From NCBI RefSeq assembly GCF_000341285.1, contig NW_005178427.1, positions 1 through 64,000 on the forward strand: DNA of 64,000 nt, given 5' to 3'. Positions 34,073 through 44,093 of the stretch are shown in pieces (within the stretch, counting starts at the first letter, position 1; each line of letters opens with the position of its first letter). The notes under the pieces are model-generated. The model did not search any database and was not told the DNA's origin. It saw only the letters and a list, made by a program, of their open reading frames with translations. The position numbers and the translations under genes are program-made. Origin of the DNA: Galdieria sulphuraria (Eukaryota > Rhodophyta > Bangiophyceae > Galdieriales > Galdieriaceae).

Positions 34073-36724
34073 TTACAAGGCCGTTGACTGAGAACCTGCC
34101 ATAGACTCGTACGTATCCAGCACGCTGTAGATGAAAGGAGGGACCTTGTTTAGGGTCTTAATGTCATCTGCTGAGCAAGTATTGGATATTTCTGGTAAAC
34201 ATCGTTGCAAATGCTCAATAGCCAGTTCACACATTTTACGTTCAGAATGAGTTTCCCAAAAATAAAGGTAGGTTTTCAAGGTCCAGTCTGACCGTTCGAA
34301 AACAAATATTTTTGAAACATTCCATCTGGAAATCAAATGATGTACGAGTAGGCTTGGATATATGCGGGATAAATAACTCATTGAATCCGGATTCTCGGTA
34401 TAATTTAAGATTTGCTCCGTTTCGGAAAATAAAAGCATACGAAAAGATCGAAGGCAGTCATACACATTCTGATACCTAACTATCCATGTGGGGCACAATG
34501 AAGACAAAAAACCTTCCAAAGTAGCGAGATCGGAAAGTAGTTGGTACTTAACTTGATCTCTTAATGGATGCAAAACAGAGATATTTCGCAAGTAGCATAG
34601 AACAAACCTGCTAATGAAATGCTCCATCTTTCCTTTTAAAAGGTAATGATTTCTTAAAAGTTTGAAAAAAGAGGAATTGTACAACTCCAGAAATCTTACT
34701 AAACCTCTCACTGTTTTGGATACATTCTCAAACTCTTCTCTGTTTGTCATCAAAAATTGTGAATCTTTCCCAGTCGAAACACGAGTAACGGAACTGGGTT
34801 TCAAACCGTCAGAGTTGTGCATTAACAATATTAAACCAAGTAAACAATCGAATGCCTTCTCAAATACTTCATCAATAAATATACAGGAAATTGAAGATAA
34901 CGATTCTTTAGCAGATTGTATATCAGGATTTAACCAGTTCGATAAACCTTCTGTTGACAATTTGTCATCAAGTTTTCCCTTCGAGTATGTGATCTCCAAC
35001 TCCAGCATTCTCATATGTTTCATTTTCCGTTCGAGCGTAGTAGGGAAACGTTTGAGGTTCTCTTCAAAAAGAAGAATACCATTATAAAAGGAGCTCAAAC
35101 TAAACAACCTATCCATAAATAATGACTGTGTAGGATCCCACTCTTGTCCAATCACTCTGTTCATACTTTGCTCTGCTTTAGCTACAAACATGTTAATGAT
35201 CGATCCAAGGTTTTTCAAAAACATATTGGGCGACTCTATTAATTCCAGATTGGACAGAAATTCTGCTTCGATGAGCTTCACAAAACTTCCTACTGCATCT
35301 TCATCAAAAGAACTTTCAGCATTTTCAAAGAGTTGTTCCAATGGTAGTGATAAACGTGAAAAGGATTTTGCAAAGTAGTGCGCTTCGCAAGGATAAAACG
35401 TTGAGACAAGATCAAAGCTACCATACTTCGATGAAAGAAAAAGAGAATCTCCCAAATTGAAAGCTAATGAAATAAATGAGTCAAATATGTCGTCATCCGC
35501 GAGTTGCTCATATAGAGAATCTTCCATCTCCTTAAGCAACTGATATATATTAGGATACATATCCACAAGCATATCAAACAATTCGGCTCTTAAAGAGCCT
35601 CTCGAGGAGGTTGAAGTAGCCTCTACTTGTGATTTCAGACTGTCTCTGATGAGAAGATAAAATCTTCTAGTCAAAAAATGATGTGAGAATTCTTCAGAAT
35701 GCCTTTCAGTTGACACTTGAACTAAATTTTTGCTAATCAAGAAAGCAGCAAGCGGCTTATGACTGTCCCAAGGATACTTCCTCCAAAGAATACTTTCTAG
35801 CAATAGAATAGAACGATGACCCTCTAATATGCATTCCTTTACAGATAGGAGTCTTTTCCACAAATCCTTTTTGGAAATACTTTCTGCTAGAATATTGTCG
35901 CCTTGATCCAAGAAAAACGTTTCTCTTATCTTCTGTGAAACCTTCAAAATGAGTTCTTGAGTCACATAGTCCAGGGTTACCTGAAGATTATCCAAGTAAT
36001 AGGCACCAAATAGCATATTGCCGACATCTACTTGTGACCTAGCCTCTAAACGTTCCAACAACGTTCTTCTTATAGTCCAATCGAGTCGACTCAAGCATTG
36101 ATTCACGTAAACAGCTTGTTGTCTTGTGATAGATATATGTGATAAGACAGATGAATCTAAAAGCTTCTGTGCCAACTTTGCCGTCTCACAGAGATCACAT
36201 ATCCCTTCTTCTTCTGCAGAAATATTGCCGTGGTCACTTGAAAGATATCCAGAAGACTCCGGAGTAGCTGCATCAGAAACGTTGGGAAAAACTTGCTTCA
36301 AGCGTGAGACATAACGTTCTAAGCATATTATGTCTCTAAGAATTCCTAAACATTGATAGACGGACTCCAATTTCAAAATGCTGTCTCTTGTTTGGGAAAA
36401 AGGAAGTCCCATAAGTTGTTCGATCTTCTCCACTTCCTTCAGTAAACTTTCTGAAGCCGTCATAATACCACTAATGTTGTTCTCTGATTTATCCAACTTG
36501 TCAATCTTTGAAATGAGGAGATCCTGATTTTTGTTCAATTCCTGCTCCACAGTTTTCTTCGACTGTTCAACGGCTCTTTCAACTGTCACCATAGCATGTC
36601 GAACACTTCTGTTGGATAAAGCATTTCCAACAAACGAAACTGGTGAGAAGCTTTCTTGAACGAACTCTTGGAACTCTAAACCATTCCAACCACCTTCTCG
36701 GGATTCCTCCTCAACTTTTGACAT
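34073..36724 (-). CDS. COG5: conserved oligomeric Golgi complex subunit 5
   Basis: An intronless 883-residue protein from the ATG at 36724 (three codons inside the open frame). The N-terminal part FVQESFSPVSFVGNALSN, the long helices with NQDLLISKIDKLDKSENN and GLPFSQTRDSILKLESVYQC followed by LGILRDIICLERYVSRLKQ reproduce the COG5 N-terminal coiled-coil layout, and the length matches the family (about 830-860). COG5 is a lobe B subunit of the COG vesicle-tethering complex at the Golgi, needed for retrograde recycling of glycosylation enzymes. The C-terminal two thirds are divergent. Its ATG lies 75 nt from the ATG of the divergent glycosyltransferase. Confidence 0.75.
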   Translation of the reverse strand: MSKVEEESREGGWNGLEFQEFVQESFSPVSFVGNALSNRSVRHAMVTVERAVEQSKKTVEQELNKNQDLLISKIDKLDKSENNISGIMTASESLLKEVEKIEQLMGLPFSQTRDSILKLESVYQCLGILRDIICLERYVSRLKQVFPNVSDAATPESSGYLSSDHGNISAEEEGICDLCETAKLAQKLLDSSVLSHISITRQQAVYVNQCLSRLDWTIRRTLLERLEARSQVDVGNMLFGAYYLDNLQVTLDYVTQELILKVSQKIRETFFLDQGDNILAESISKKDLWKRLLSVKECILEGHRSILLLESILWRKYPWDSHKPLAAFLISKNLVQVSTERHSEEFSHHFLTRRFYLLIRDSLKSQVEATSTSSRGSLRAELFDMLVDMYPNIYQLLKEMEDSLYEQLADDDIFDSFISLAFNLGDSLFLSSKYGSFDLVSTFYPCEAHYFAKSFSRLSLPLEQLFENAESSFDEDAVGSFVKLIEAEFLSNLELIESPNMFLKNLGSIINMFVAKAEQSMNRVIGQEWDPTQSLFMDRLFSLSSFYNGILLFEENLKRFPTTLERKMKHMRMLELEITYSKGKLDDKLSTEGLSNWLNPDIQSAKESLSSISCIFIDEVFEKAFDCLLGLILLMHNSDGLKPSSVTRVSTGKDSQFLMTNREEFENVSKTVRGLVRFLELYNSSFFKLLRNHYLLKGKMEHFISRFVLCYLRNISVLHPLRDQVKYQLLSDLATLEGFLSSLCPTWIVRYQNVYDCLRSFRMLLFSETEQILNYTENPDSMSYLSRIYPSLLVHHLISRWNVSKIFVFERSDWTLKTYLYFWETHSERKMCELAIEHLQRCLPEISNTCSADDIKTLNKVPPFIYSVLDTYESMAGSQSTAL

Positions 36725-36799
36725 CTCCAACAATCCTTACCGACAATAATTTTGTTTAAGCATTCTTCATTGTTGTTTGGCGCCACAAATAGCGTAGCA

Positions 36800-37816
36800 A
36801 TGTCGCAAGAAAAAACCTTTAGGGAACAGAAGAAGACCTCTCAAAATGAACTTATTTTCATAATAACTTGTATTCTGATAATAATTCTAAGTTTAGATGA
36901 AATATATAAAAGACAAGATGGTCAAAATGAAAGAGAAACCAGTCTACTCAGCTTCAGAATTCTTACATTTAATAGGCCTGAGTCCCTGCATAGATTGCTC
37001 CAATCAATATCGAACATGATTCTGAAAAAAAATTATAAATTTGTGAACCTCTATATTTACGTAGATTCGAAATTCGATGAGGAATATCAGTCTCAAAAGG
37101 AATTAAATAACATCATTCGAGTTAGAGAAGCAACTCAAGGATTTCAGTGGCTTCTTGGCAGAAAAGAGATTCACTACAGAACTGTTCATCATGGACTACA
37201 AAATCAGTGGTTAGCTGCCTGGTATCCAACTAATGAAATGGAAGCAAGCATCTTCTTAGAAGACGATATTGAAATCTCTTGCCGTTTTCTTGAGTATATT
37301 GAAAAAATTCTATTAGCAATGGAGAGTTCAAGAAAAAATTCTGAAAGCTTTGGAGAGTTTGAGCAGTGTGGCGGGATTGTTATGGAAGAATTGCAAATAA
37401 GTCAACATTTTCTTGCATCTAATATAACCCAACAATTCCTAAATTGCTTTCGGGTCCGCTTTACTTCTAGTTGGGGTCCTATTTATTTCGGTACATTTTG
37501 GAAGCACTTTATGGATTGGTATTTGACGGTTACATTGCGACCCAATTTTACACCTTATACCGAAACAAGTGACGAAAAATACAATTTATGGCTACGGCAG
37601 GGAAAGGACGTATGGTCTCCATGGTTGAAAAGATTCCTCGATGAAACCGACTATTGGTTCATTTACTGTAAACCACCACACAAGAATACAGTTTGGCTTC
37701 ATAATCATGCCGAGATGGGGGTCAATACACACTCATATCAAAGGTCTTCTCTTCCACAATTATTTTCTGGAGATCTTTCCTTATTCGATATACCTTGCTT
37801 TAAAAGTAGTAAGTAG
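36800..37816 (+). CDS. type II membrane glycosyltransferase, GT-A fold
   Basis: An intronless 338-residue protein. After a short cytosolic tail comes one membrane segment (ELIFIITCILIIILSLDEIY, about 17-36), giving a type II Golgi topology. The luminal part begins FRILTFNRPESLHRLLQSI, a nucleotide-sugar fold opening, and contains ASIFLEDDIEIS, an acidic DxD-like metal motif with LEDD as in GNT-I and other GT-A enzymes. A Trp/Tyr-rich region follows (SSWGPIYFGTFWKHFMDWY) and then an NHAEMG segment. Donor and acceptor sugars are unknown. Upstream codons of the open frame start only with TTG, so ATG 36800 is chosen. The neighbour COG5 also serves Golgi glycosylation, and the two share a promoter region; a functional link is possible but unproven. 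Confidence 0.65.
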   Translation: MSQEKTFREQKKTSQNELIFIITCILIIILSLDEIYKRQDGQNERETSLLSFRILTFNRPESLHRLLQSISNMILKKNYKFVNLYIYVDSKFDEEYQSQKELNNIIRVREATQGFQWLLGRKEIHYRTVHHGLQNQWLAAWYPTNEMEASIFLEDDIEISCRFLEYIEKILLAMESSRKNSESFGEFEQCGGIVMEELQISQHFLASNITQQFLNCFRVRFTSSWGPIYFGTFWKHFMDWYLTVTLRPNFTPYTETSDEKYNLWLRQGKDVWSPWLKRFLDETDYWFIYCKPPHKNTVWLHNHAEMGVNTHSYQRSSLPQLFSGDLSLFDIPCFKSSK

Positions 37817-38155
37817 CAAAAATTCCGAATTTTTCTTTTCTTGCCATCTGAGAGTAATACAGTGCCCATCTTAGATTGCGATGCCGATGGAAATTGTTCA
37901 TAATGCCATGGGCTTTTCGGTAAGCCAAAAAAGCAAAATATCTTTAGTTTCTCAGAAATCAAAAATACATGTTAACTACGTATCATTCATCTCAACTGGT
38001 ATCGTGGCCGTGTGTATATAAAGGTCGTCTACAGACGTTTCATTTATAAACTAGTGCCTGTACGTCCTTACCAAAGAGCTCTAAAACCAGTACCATTACT
38101 TTGCGAACTGAATCGCACAATTCTCTAGTCATATTACTAACGGAACTTCTATAAA
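37817..38155. other. tail-to-tail spacer
   Basis: 3' regions of the glycosyltransferase and PRL1 genes, 339 nt. Nothing else recognised. Confidence 0.5.
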
Positions 38156-40083
38156 CTAGTATCTGCGAAGACCACTCGGTGGTTGCCACTGAACCGGATG
38201 AGTCTCTTCGGTCGCATTTTCGTCTTCCTTCCAAATTTTTATAGTTTTATCAGCTTCTCCTGTGACAAGACGAGAACCTGAATTGTTTTTAACATATGCT
38301 CGAGTTCCCATTTAATTTATATTCTACCTGTTTGATCAAAGCAACATGTGAAAATGCCCGACTCAGATTCCAAAGAACCAGGTTGTCCAATAGTATTGGT
38401 TCGGAAGAATTCATGAGCAGCTCTATAGTCCCAAAAAACTAAGGAACCATCGTCACCAGCTGATACCATAACATCGTCCTAACCAATGCATTGGAATAAG
38501 AAAAAGTGTAATAACTTGACTTACTTCATTGATAGCCAACGAGTTGACTATGGTATTGTGCCCGTAAAAATTACGAAGAAGTTCTCCATTCGGAAATAAA
38601 AATGTCTGCAACGATTGTCAAACAAGAAACCATAAAGACAATTATACAATTTAAATACCTTGATGCGGCCAGCAGATGCTGAAGCAAAAGAAAATTCTCT
38701 TGGATGTATACATATAGAACGGACTCCTTTCTTGTGATGAGTAAGAGTCGAAAAACAACGACCCGCTGAGAGATCCCAAAGTTTGATCTAAATAATTCAA
38801 ATGAATATTCATGTTTGGTATTCAAAATGTCCATACTGTGGCATCTGCAGAACTCGAGACAATTTGAGGATCAACTCCTTGGGTTTGGACACTATAAATG
38901 GCGTCTCGATGGCCACTAAGTGCAAAAATTTGCTGCTTCGTGCGAACATCCCAAACGCGAACAGTTGAATCTCGTCCACCCGTAACAAGAACATCAAGAG
39001 TTGGGTGTAAACTTACACAATAGACTCCTGTAAAGAAAAGTTGTATAATGAACCCATCAAGCATTGAGAAGAATTTCATACCTGATAGATGTCCATGATA
39101 ATGTCTTATCACTTTATTATATTCCAAATCCCAACACTTCACTTGCTTATCATCGCCGACAGAAAACAAATAGGGATGACGATGCGATACGACCAAACCC
39201 CGAACAGTCCCAATATGACCTTGAGAAAATTTTTATCAACAATTTCTAAGAACTATGAAAAGATCAAACCTGTGAGAGTCAGCTTCAACTCTCCAGAAGC
39301 AAAATCCCAGAATTTGATCGTCCTGTCAGCAGAGCCTGAACAAAACCATTCGTTAGTTACATCAAACGCCACGGACCGCACCCATCTAAATTCTCTATAA
39401 GAAAACAAGAATTTGAAAAACCATCTCAATTACCCATAGTGCGCAGAAATCACTCTCATCAGTTTCCACGGTGGATGCCACTGAGGTCGATCCTTTTCGA
39501 CACCTTCCATAGGACCCAAACTCCGCTGTCCCTGTACCAGTTGTTGCAAAGCTCGGTTTCGAACAGCCCTGACACGAGAAGCACCCGCAGAAGGTAGAGC
39601 TTTGTTTACTTCCAAAACTGCTGTTTGTCTATCTTCTGGAACTACAAGTGTCGTTTGTGTTGCGTAGTTGATTTTCTCGGTACTTTTGTGCAAACTTTCA
39701 CCAAAACTGTTAGGCACCTTTTCAGTCAATGACAAATCTTCGTTGCCAACGCCGTTTTCCGACGAATCATCCCGTTTCTCCCTTGATTCTTTTGTTTTGT
39801 TCTCAACTGCTTTCGGAACTGTTTTCAAAGTTTCACCACTGTGTTTATGTGAAGCTTCTTCTACGAAGCCTAGAGGAGTTCAAAAGCAAGAAAGACAACA
39901 ACAAGTTGAGTACTCACTAGCAAAACTATTCGCTAACTTATATTCACTTTCATACTTTATGCGAAGGAGAGTCATTCTTGCCTCGTCTGGTAAGGGCGGA
40001 TTAACTGAACATACTGCCGACTCCGGTCCATATGTGTTGAGTGTTCTTTTTCTCAACTCATCCAAACTCGTAGAACATTCCAT
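38156..40083 (-). CDS. PRL1: pleiotropic regulator 1 (PRL1/PLRG1/Prp46), WD40 spliceosome protein
   Basis: A multi-exon gene with at least seven short introns. The N-terminal exon [16 protein letters not shown] and a low-complexity linker precede [20 protein letters not shown], the signature entry to the PRL1 WD40 propeller. WD repeats follow: [59 protein letters not shown], ending [22 protein letters not shown]1 is a core component of the Prp19 (NTC) complex that activates the spliceosome, consistent with an intron-rich genome. ATG at 40083; stop TAG at 38156-38158, reading ...PPSGLRRY. It is head-to-head with the coiled-coil gene, 279 nt apart. Confidence 0.88.
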
Positions 40084-40362
40084 CTGACAAGAACTCTACC
40101 ACCACTTAGAAAAATCAACAATTCTTTCTACAACATTTGTAATTCTGTAAATGTCTTTCGATAAGAAAAATTTTAGTATTCATTTTTTCACTACTCAAGT
40201 TTCGGATGTCAGAAAGATTTTTCTTAGTATTTTCTCATTTGGATATGAGACCTGAGTTGCTGATAACAACAACTATTCAGCTACTACATCCTTTTGTGTC
40301 GTATGCATTAAGAGTGCTCAGTCTCATCAACATTTGCAGTTGGATATTGGTTTGGGTTAGAA

Positions 40363-41361
40363 ATGCGCTGGACCTTGCAGTCATATCTTGTGGTTGCTCT
40401 CACCGCAACAGTTGCCGCAGGTTTTACAACCATTCTCACTAAATATAAAAGTGTATTTAGTATGTTGAGAGCTAGATGGTTCAGGGACGTCTTTGAAGAT
40501 TTGCGTTTGCGGCTCCGAGCAAGCGAAGCCGCCGCAATAAGAGAGAGATTGGATTTGCTTGAAGCCAAAATACTATCTTCGGAAACAAGTAACCTTGGTA
40601 GACTCTCTGTTCATTCGCCAAGAACACTTGCAGAAGAGAAGCCTACTCCTGAGTGGGAGCTGGTCACAAGAGAAGATTTCGTCACTCTCAGATCGAGAGT
40701 TGATAACCTTGCAAAGTCAGTAAACGCTGTAAAATCCCAAGCAAACAAGTCTCTGCAAGTATCTGAAGATATGCTGCGCCAATACCTGGAAAATGCAGTG
40801 TCTACGAAAGAGCAATTGACAAGTTTTTCCCAAGGTGCCTCATCGTTATTGGAAATGTTGCAACAGTTGGAGAAGGCTTTTAATTCTCTCTTTTACAAGC
40901 TGGACAATCAAGTAAGTTTGTTAGATTCTGATTCGGTTGTTATTTACAGTTTAAAGGATTCCAGTAAAGTTCTGAAAGCAATAGATGCGGAGTTGTCTAA
41001 TTTGCGTTCCTTTGTAGAAGATGTGAACGAGGAAGTTAAGAGTATGAGATTGGTAGTGAATCAAGCCAATGTTACGTTTTCGAATTCTTCTGTCTTTGGG
41101 CGGGAATCAGAAGTTCCCGCAAGTTGGAGGGAACAGGAGAAGAAGGTTGACAGTACAACTTTGAACAAACCGAAGAACACTTTGAGGGAAACTTCAATAG
41201 ATATTCCACACTTGGAGGCTGAAGGAGGTGAAGAGGATGATGAGGAAGAAGAAAAGGGAAGTTCCCAACCCTCTCCCAACGAGTCGGGTGAGACGAAAAA
41301 GAAAAAGAAGAAGAAAAAGAAGAGAGCCAAGACACCCCAACCGACTGACGCTACAAGCTAA
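40363..41361 (+). CDS. membrane-anchored coiled-coil protein with acidic then poly-lysine tail
   Basis: An intronless 332-residue protein of unknown family. One N-terminal membrane segment (YLVVALTATVAAGFTTIL, about 8-25) is followed by a basic stretch and long coiled-coil regions (about 45-75, 100-235). The tail has an acidic block (EEDDEEEEK), then a run of ten lysines with an Arg-Ala end. Such a poly-Lys tail can be a nuclear or membrane-surface signal, but nothing here proves location. The ATG at 40363 is the first of the frame. It could be an organelle- or ER-tethered scaffold; no function is claimed. Confidence 0.6.
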   Translation: MRWTLQSYLVVALTATVAAGFTTILTKYKSVFSMLRARWFRDVFEDLRLRLRASEAAAIRERLDLLEAKILSSETSNLGRLSVHSPRTLAEEKPTPEWELVTREDFVTLRSRVDNLAKSVNAVKSQANKSLQVSEDMLRQYLENAVSTKEQLTSFSQGASSLLEMLQQLEKAFNSLFYKLDNQVSLLDSDSVVIYSLKDSSKVLKAIDAELSNLRSFVEDVNEEVKSMRLVVNQANVTFSNSSVFGRESEVPASWREQEKKVDSTTLNKPKNTLRETSIDIPHLEAEGGEEDDEEEEKGSSQPSPNESGETKKKKKKKKKRAKTPQPTDATS

Positions 41362-41488
41362 AAGATGATAGACAAAAGGTAATATCGTCTTTTATTCGAA
41401 AAGTATTTTCGGAATAGTATCGCATTGTACTATTTGACTTTCTATTCATTTGTCGAATAAATACGTATCGAGTAAAGTTGAACAAAGC

Positions 41489-42221
41489 TCAAATCTCATT
41501 GGATTGGTCTGAGTTGCTAATCCATCCACATTCTTTGCATAGATAGTGATCTAAGCCTGGAATGACAATTGGAGCTGAACAAAGTTTACAAGTTCCGTAT
41601 CGCATATCCTATAAAATTTTCGTGTAATTATAAAAATATAATTTCATATCTACCAACCTCATGAATGGAATCATTATGCTCAAAGAAGTCCTCGATGGCA
41701 TATTCAGGAACGACAGGTTCCGGTTCCTTCTTCTTCGTTTTCTTCTTGGAGGCTAGGATAAGTCGTTGATATGAAAGCTTCATAAAAGAGAATAACAACT
41801 TTTCTTACTTTTTTTCTCAGAAGGTGCAGGTTCAACGTCTTCGGATTCCTTTTCGTCTTCTATTTGAACAGATTGACATGGGTCTTGAGAAGCGTCTTCT
41901 TTTTCAATCAGATGATCTTCTGACTGCCAATCAACGTTAGAGTTTGGCTTCTTAATATTGGCTTTCACTAGTTTCGTCGTGGTTGTCGAGCCTTCAGATT
42001 TATTTCTTCTTTTACTTGTATGGATAGTTTGTCCGGTCTCAGCATAGACTAAATCTTGCCCTGGACTTTTTGTAGGATTCTTAGATTTATTACGTTGTAG
42101 AAATGGACTCCAGTGAAGCCTCGCACGTTGAACCCGACAGGGATACTGTTAATTAGTTTAGTTCCCAATGTAGCAAAACACTTTGTAAAAGTTACCGATG
42201 ACGTAAAGGATAAATAGCCAT
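41489..42221 (-). CDS. small charged protein with C-terminal zinc ribbon
   Basis: Spliced gene. The C-terminal exon reads DMRYGTCKLCSAPIVIPGLD and HYLCKECGW, a four-cysteine CxxC...CxxC ribbon, preceded by a Lys/Glu-rich linker (ASKKKTKKKEPEPVVPEYAI) and an acidic region with SEDVEPAPSEKKSKK. A plausible first exon is MAIYPLRHR from the ATG at 42221, joined through a 75-nt intron to LHWSPFLQRNKSKN; this 5' end is less certain. Stop at 41489-41491. No named family recognised. The proposed ATG is only 4 nt from the candidate MoaA ATG on the other strand. Confidence 0.5.
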
Positions 42222-42225
42222 AATT

Positions 42226-44048
42226 ATGTGTGACAAGGCAACTACAGTTGAAAGATTTCCTAAACACGTAAACCAAAACAAACGCAAAAGGTCGGGACCA
42301 ATAACGATAACGCGATGTCAAAATCATTTTACGAATGTTGCATTGCTTTCCAACCAGAATGATGTTTCGTTATTTGCTGCTAAAGAAGACTTGGCTGTTT
42401 CGCATCCGAAGCTTTGTTTGTTTCAATTCAACCTTATCAACAACACTGAGAGATAGGTATGTTTTTATCTATTTGTATCCATCTTTCGAAAAGATTCCAA
42501 AGCTTATTGCCCAACAGGGAAACAACTAAACAGGAAGGTTTTACGGACACATTTGGTAGGCAACATACTTATCTAAGAGTGTCGGTCACAGAGAAGTGCA
42601 ACTTTCGTTGTTTGTATTGTATGCCAGAAGAAGGGTATGTTATGTAGGCAAGTTTTTAGGTTGTACGGCGTTGATTATTTGATGTAGAGTTCAACTCAGT
42701 CCTTCAGAAAATATTTTGTCTAAAAATGAGGTAAAAAGTTTCCGAAAAAGATGAAATAACTGGTTACTAATAAGTGTATTTAAGATTATCAGATTATTGC
42801 AACTTTTTTCTCATTATGGAGTTGATAAGGTTCGCTTTACAGGAGGTGAGCCTTTAGTAAGAAAGGATTTTCTAGATATTGTGCAATCTACAAAGCAACA
42901 AACAAATATGTACGTTTATCTTTATCCACTAACTTGTATGGGTTTTCACTTCCCGTCTAGAAGTAGACTTGCGATTACCACCAACGGTATGATTCTGAAT
43001 AAATATTTGGAATCATTGAAGGAAAGCGGAGTTTCTGGACTCAACATAAGTCTGGACACTTTAATTCCAGTCAAATTTGAGTTCATTACGCGTCGTAGAG
43101 TAAGAAATATCTTCAGTTTATCGAACATTCTTATTTGATAACTTGTCTTCAGGGTCACAAGACCGTCTTGGACTCTATTTTCAAAGCTGTCGAACTCGGA
43201 TTTCCTTCGGTGAAAATCAACTGTGTAGTCATTCGGTAAGAATATCGTTAGAATTCTATATACGTATTGTAATTGTGTTCAGTGGTTTCAATGATGATGA
43301 AATATTATCCTTTTGTTATTTAACAAAGGATTGGGTATGCTAGCGTTTTGAAATTTTGCTCTTGTGACTTCGTTCTGATGAAATGTTTAGAACATTACTG
43401 TACGTTTTATAGAATATATGCCTTTTGAAGGTAATCGTTGGAATACTGGCAAGTAAGTAAGAGTTTGGCATAATGAATGAGAGAGTGCTTATGTTTGTTT
43501 TAGATTTGTTTCCTTTGAAGAAATGAAACAAAAGATTGCTCTTGAGTTTGGAACATTGAAACCTGAACAAAACGGCATTCATGATACCACGAAACATTTT
43601 AGAATACCTGGCTTTGTTGGGCGTATAGGTGAGACTCTTATTATTTCATACTAGGGATGATTTGAACTATGTTAGGCTTTATAACTTCCATGAGTGAACA
43701 TTTCTGCGCTGGTTGTAATCGTTTAAGAATAACTGCAGATGGCAATTTGAGGGTTGCTTTCTATTGTTCTTTGAATTTATATGTATTGAATGAGTGCTTA
43801 GGTTTGTTTATTCGGTGACAAGGAAGTTTCGCTTCGTGATTATATGCGACAAGGTGCTTCAGATGATGAATTGGCTGAAATTGTGGCTTTCGCTGTGAAA
43901 AGAAAGGACTTTGCTTTGGGTGGTTATGAGGTTACTTGTATTGTTTCCATTTGAATGTATATGTGTACCAACCATTTTTTTTGTTTGATAGGACATGACG
44001 GGAATTGCTAGTAATCCTAACAGACCCATGATTCATATTGGCGGTTGA
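42226..44048 (+). CDS. MOCS1A/CNX2-like: GTP 3',8-cyclase MoaA (plant CNX2), molybdenum cofactor synthesis step 1
   Basis: About eleven short exons. Radical-SAM enzyme converting GTP to the cyclic pyranopterin precursor, typically in mitochondria. The first [4Fe-4S] motif is C-x3-C-x2-C in [63 protein letters not shown] follow. The second cluster motif C-x2-C-x13-C is spread over [10 protein letters not shown] and NLRVC. The C-terminus ends Gly-Gly, the essential tail of MoaA. Introns are mostly about 45-55 nt. The 5' end is unsure: the ATG at 42226 opens a plausible organelle-targeting exon, but its junction to the first certain exon (GFTDTFGRQ) could not be fixed. Stop at 44046-44048, 45 nt from the opposing ATPase stop. 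Confidence 0.9.
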
Positions 44049-44093
44049 ACGAGCACAAATGATTATCCGGATGCCTAACTTGTACACTATTAT

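Noticed and set aside
41061-41335. Minus-strand frames opposite the coiled-coil gene's tail
   Set aside because: They are antisense shadows of the acidic and lysine-rich codons (runs of Phe and Ser).
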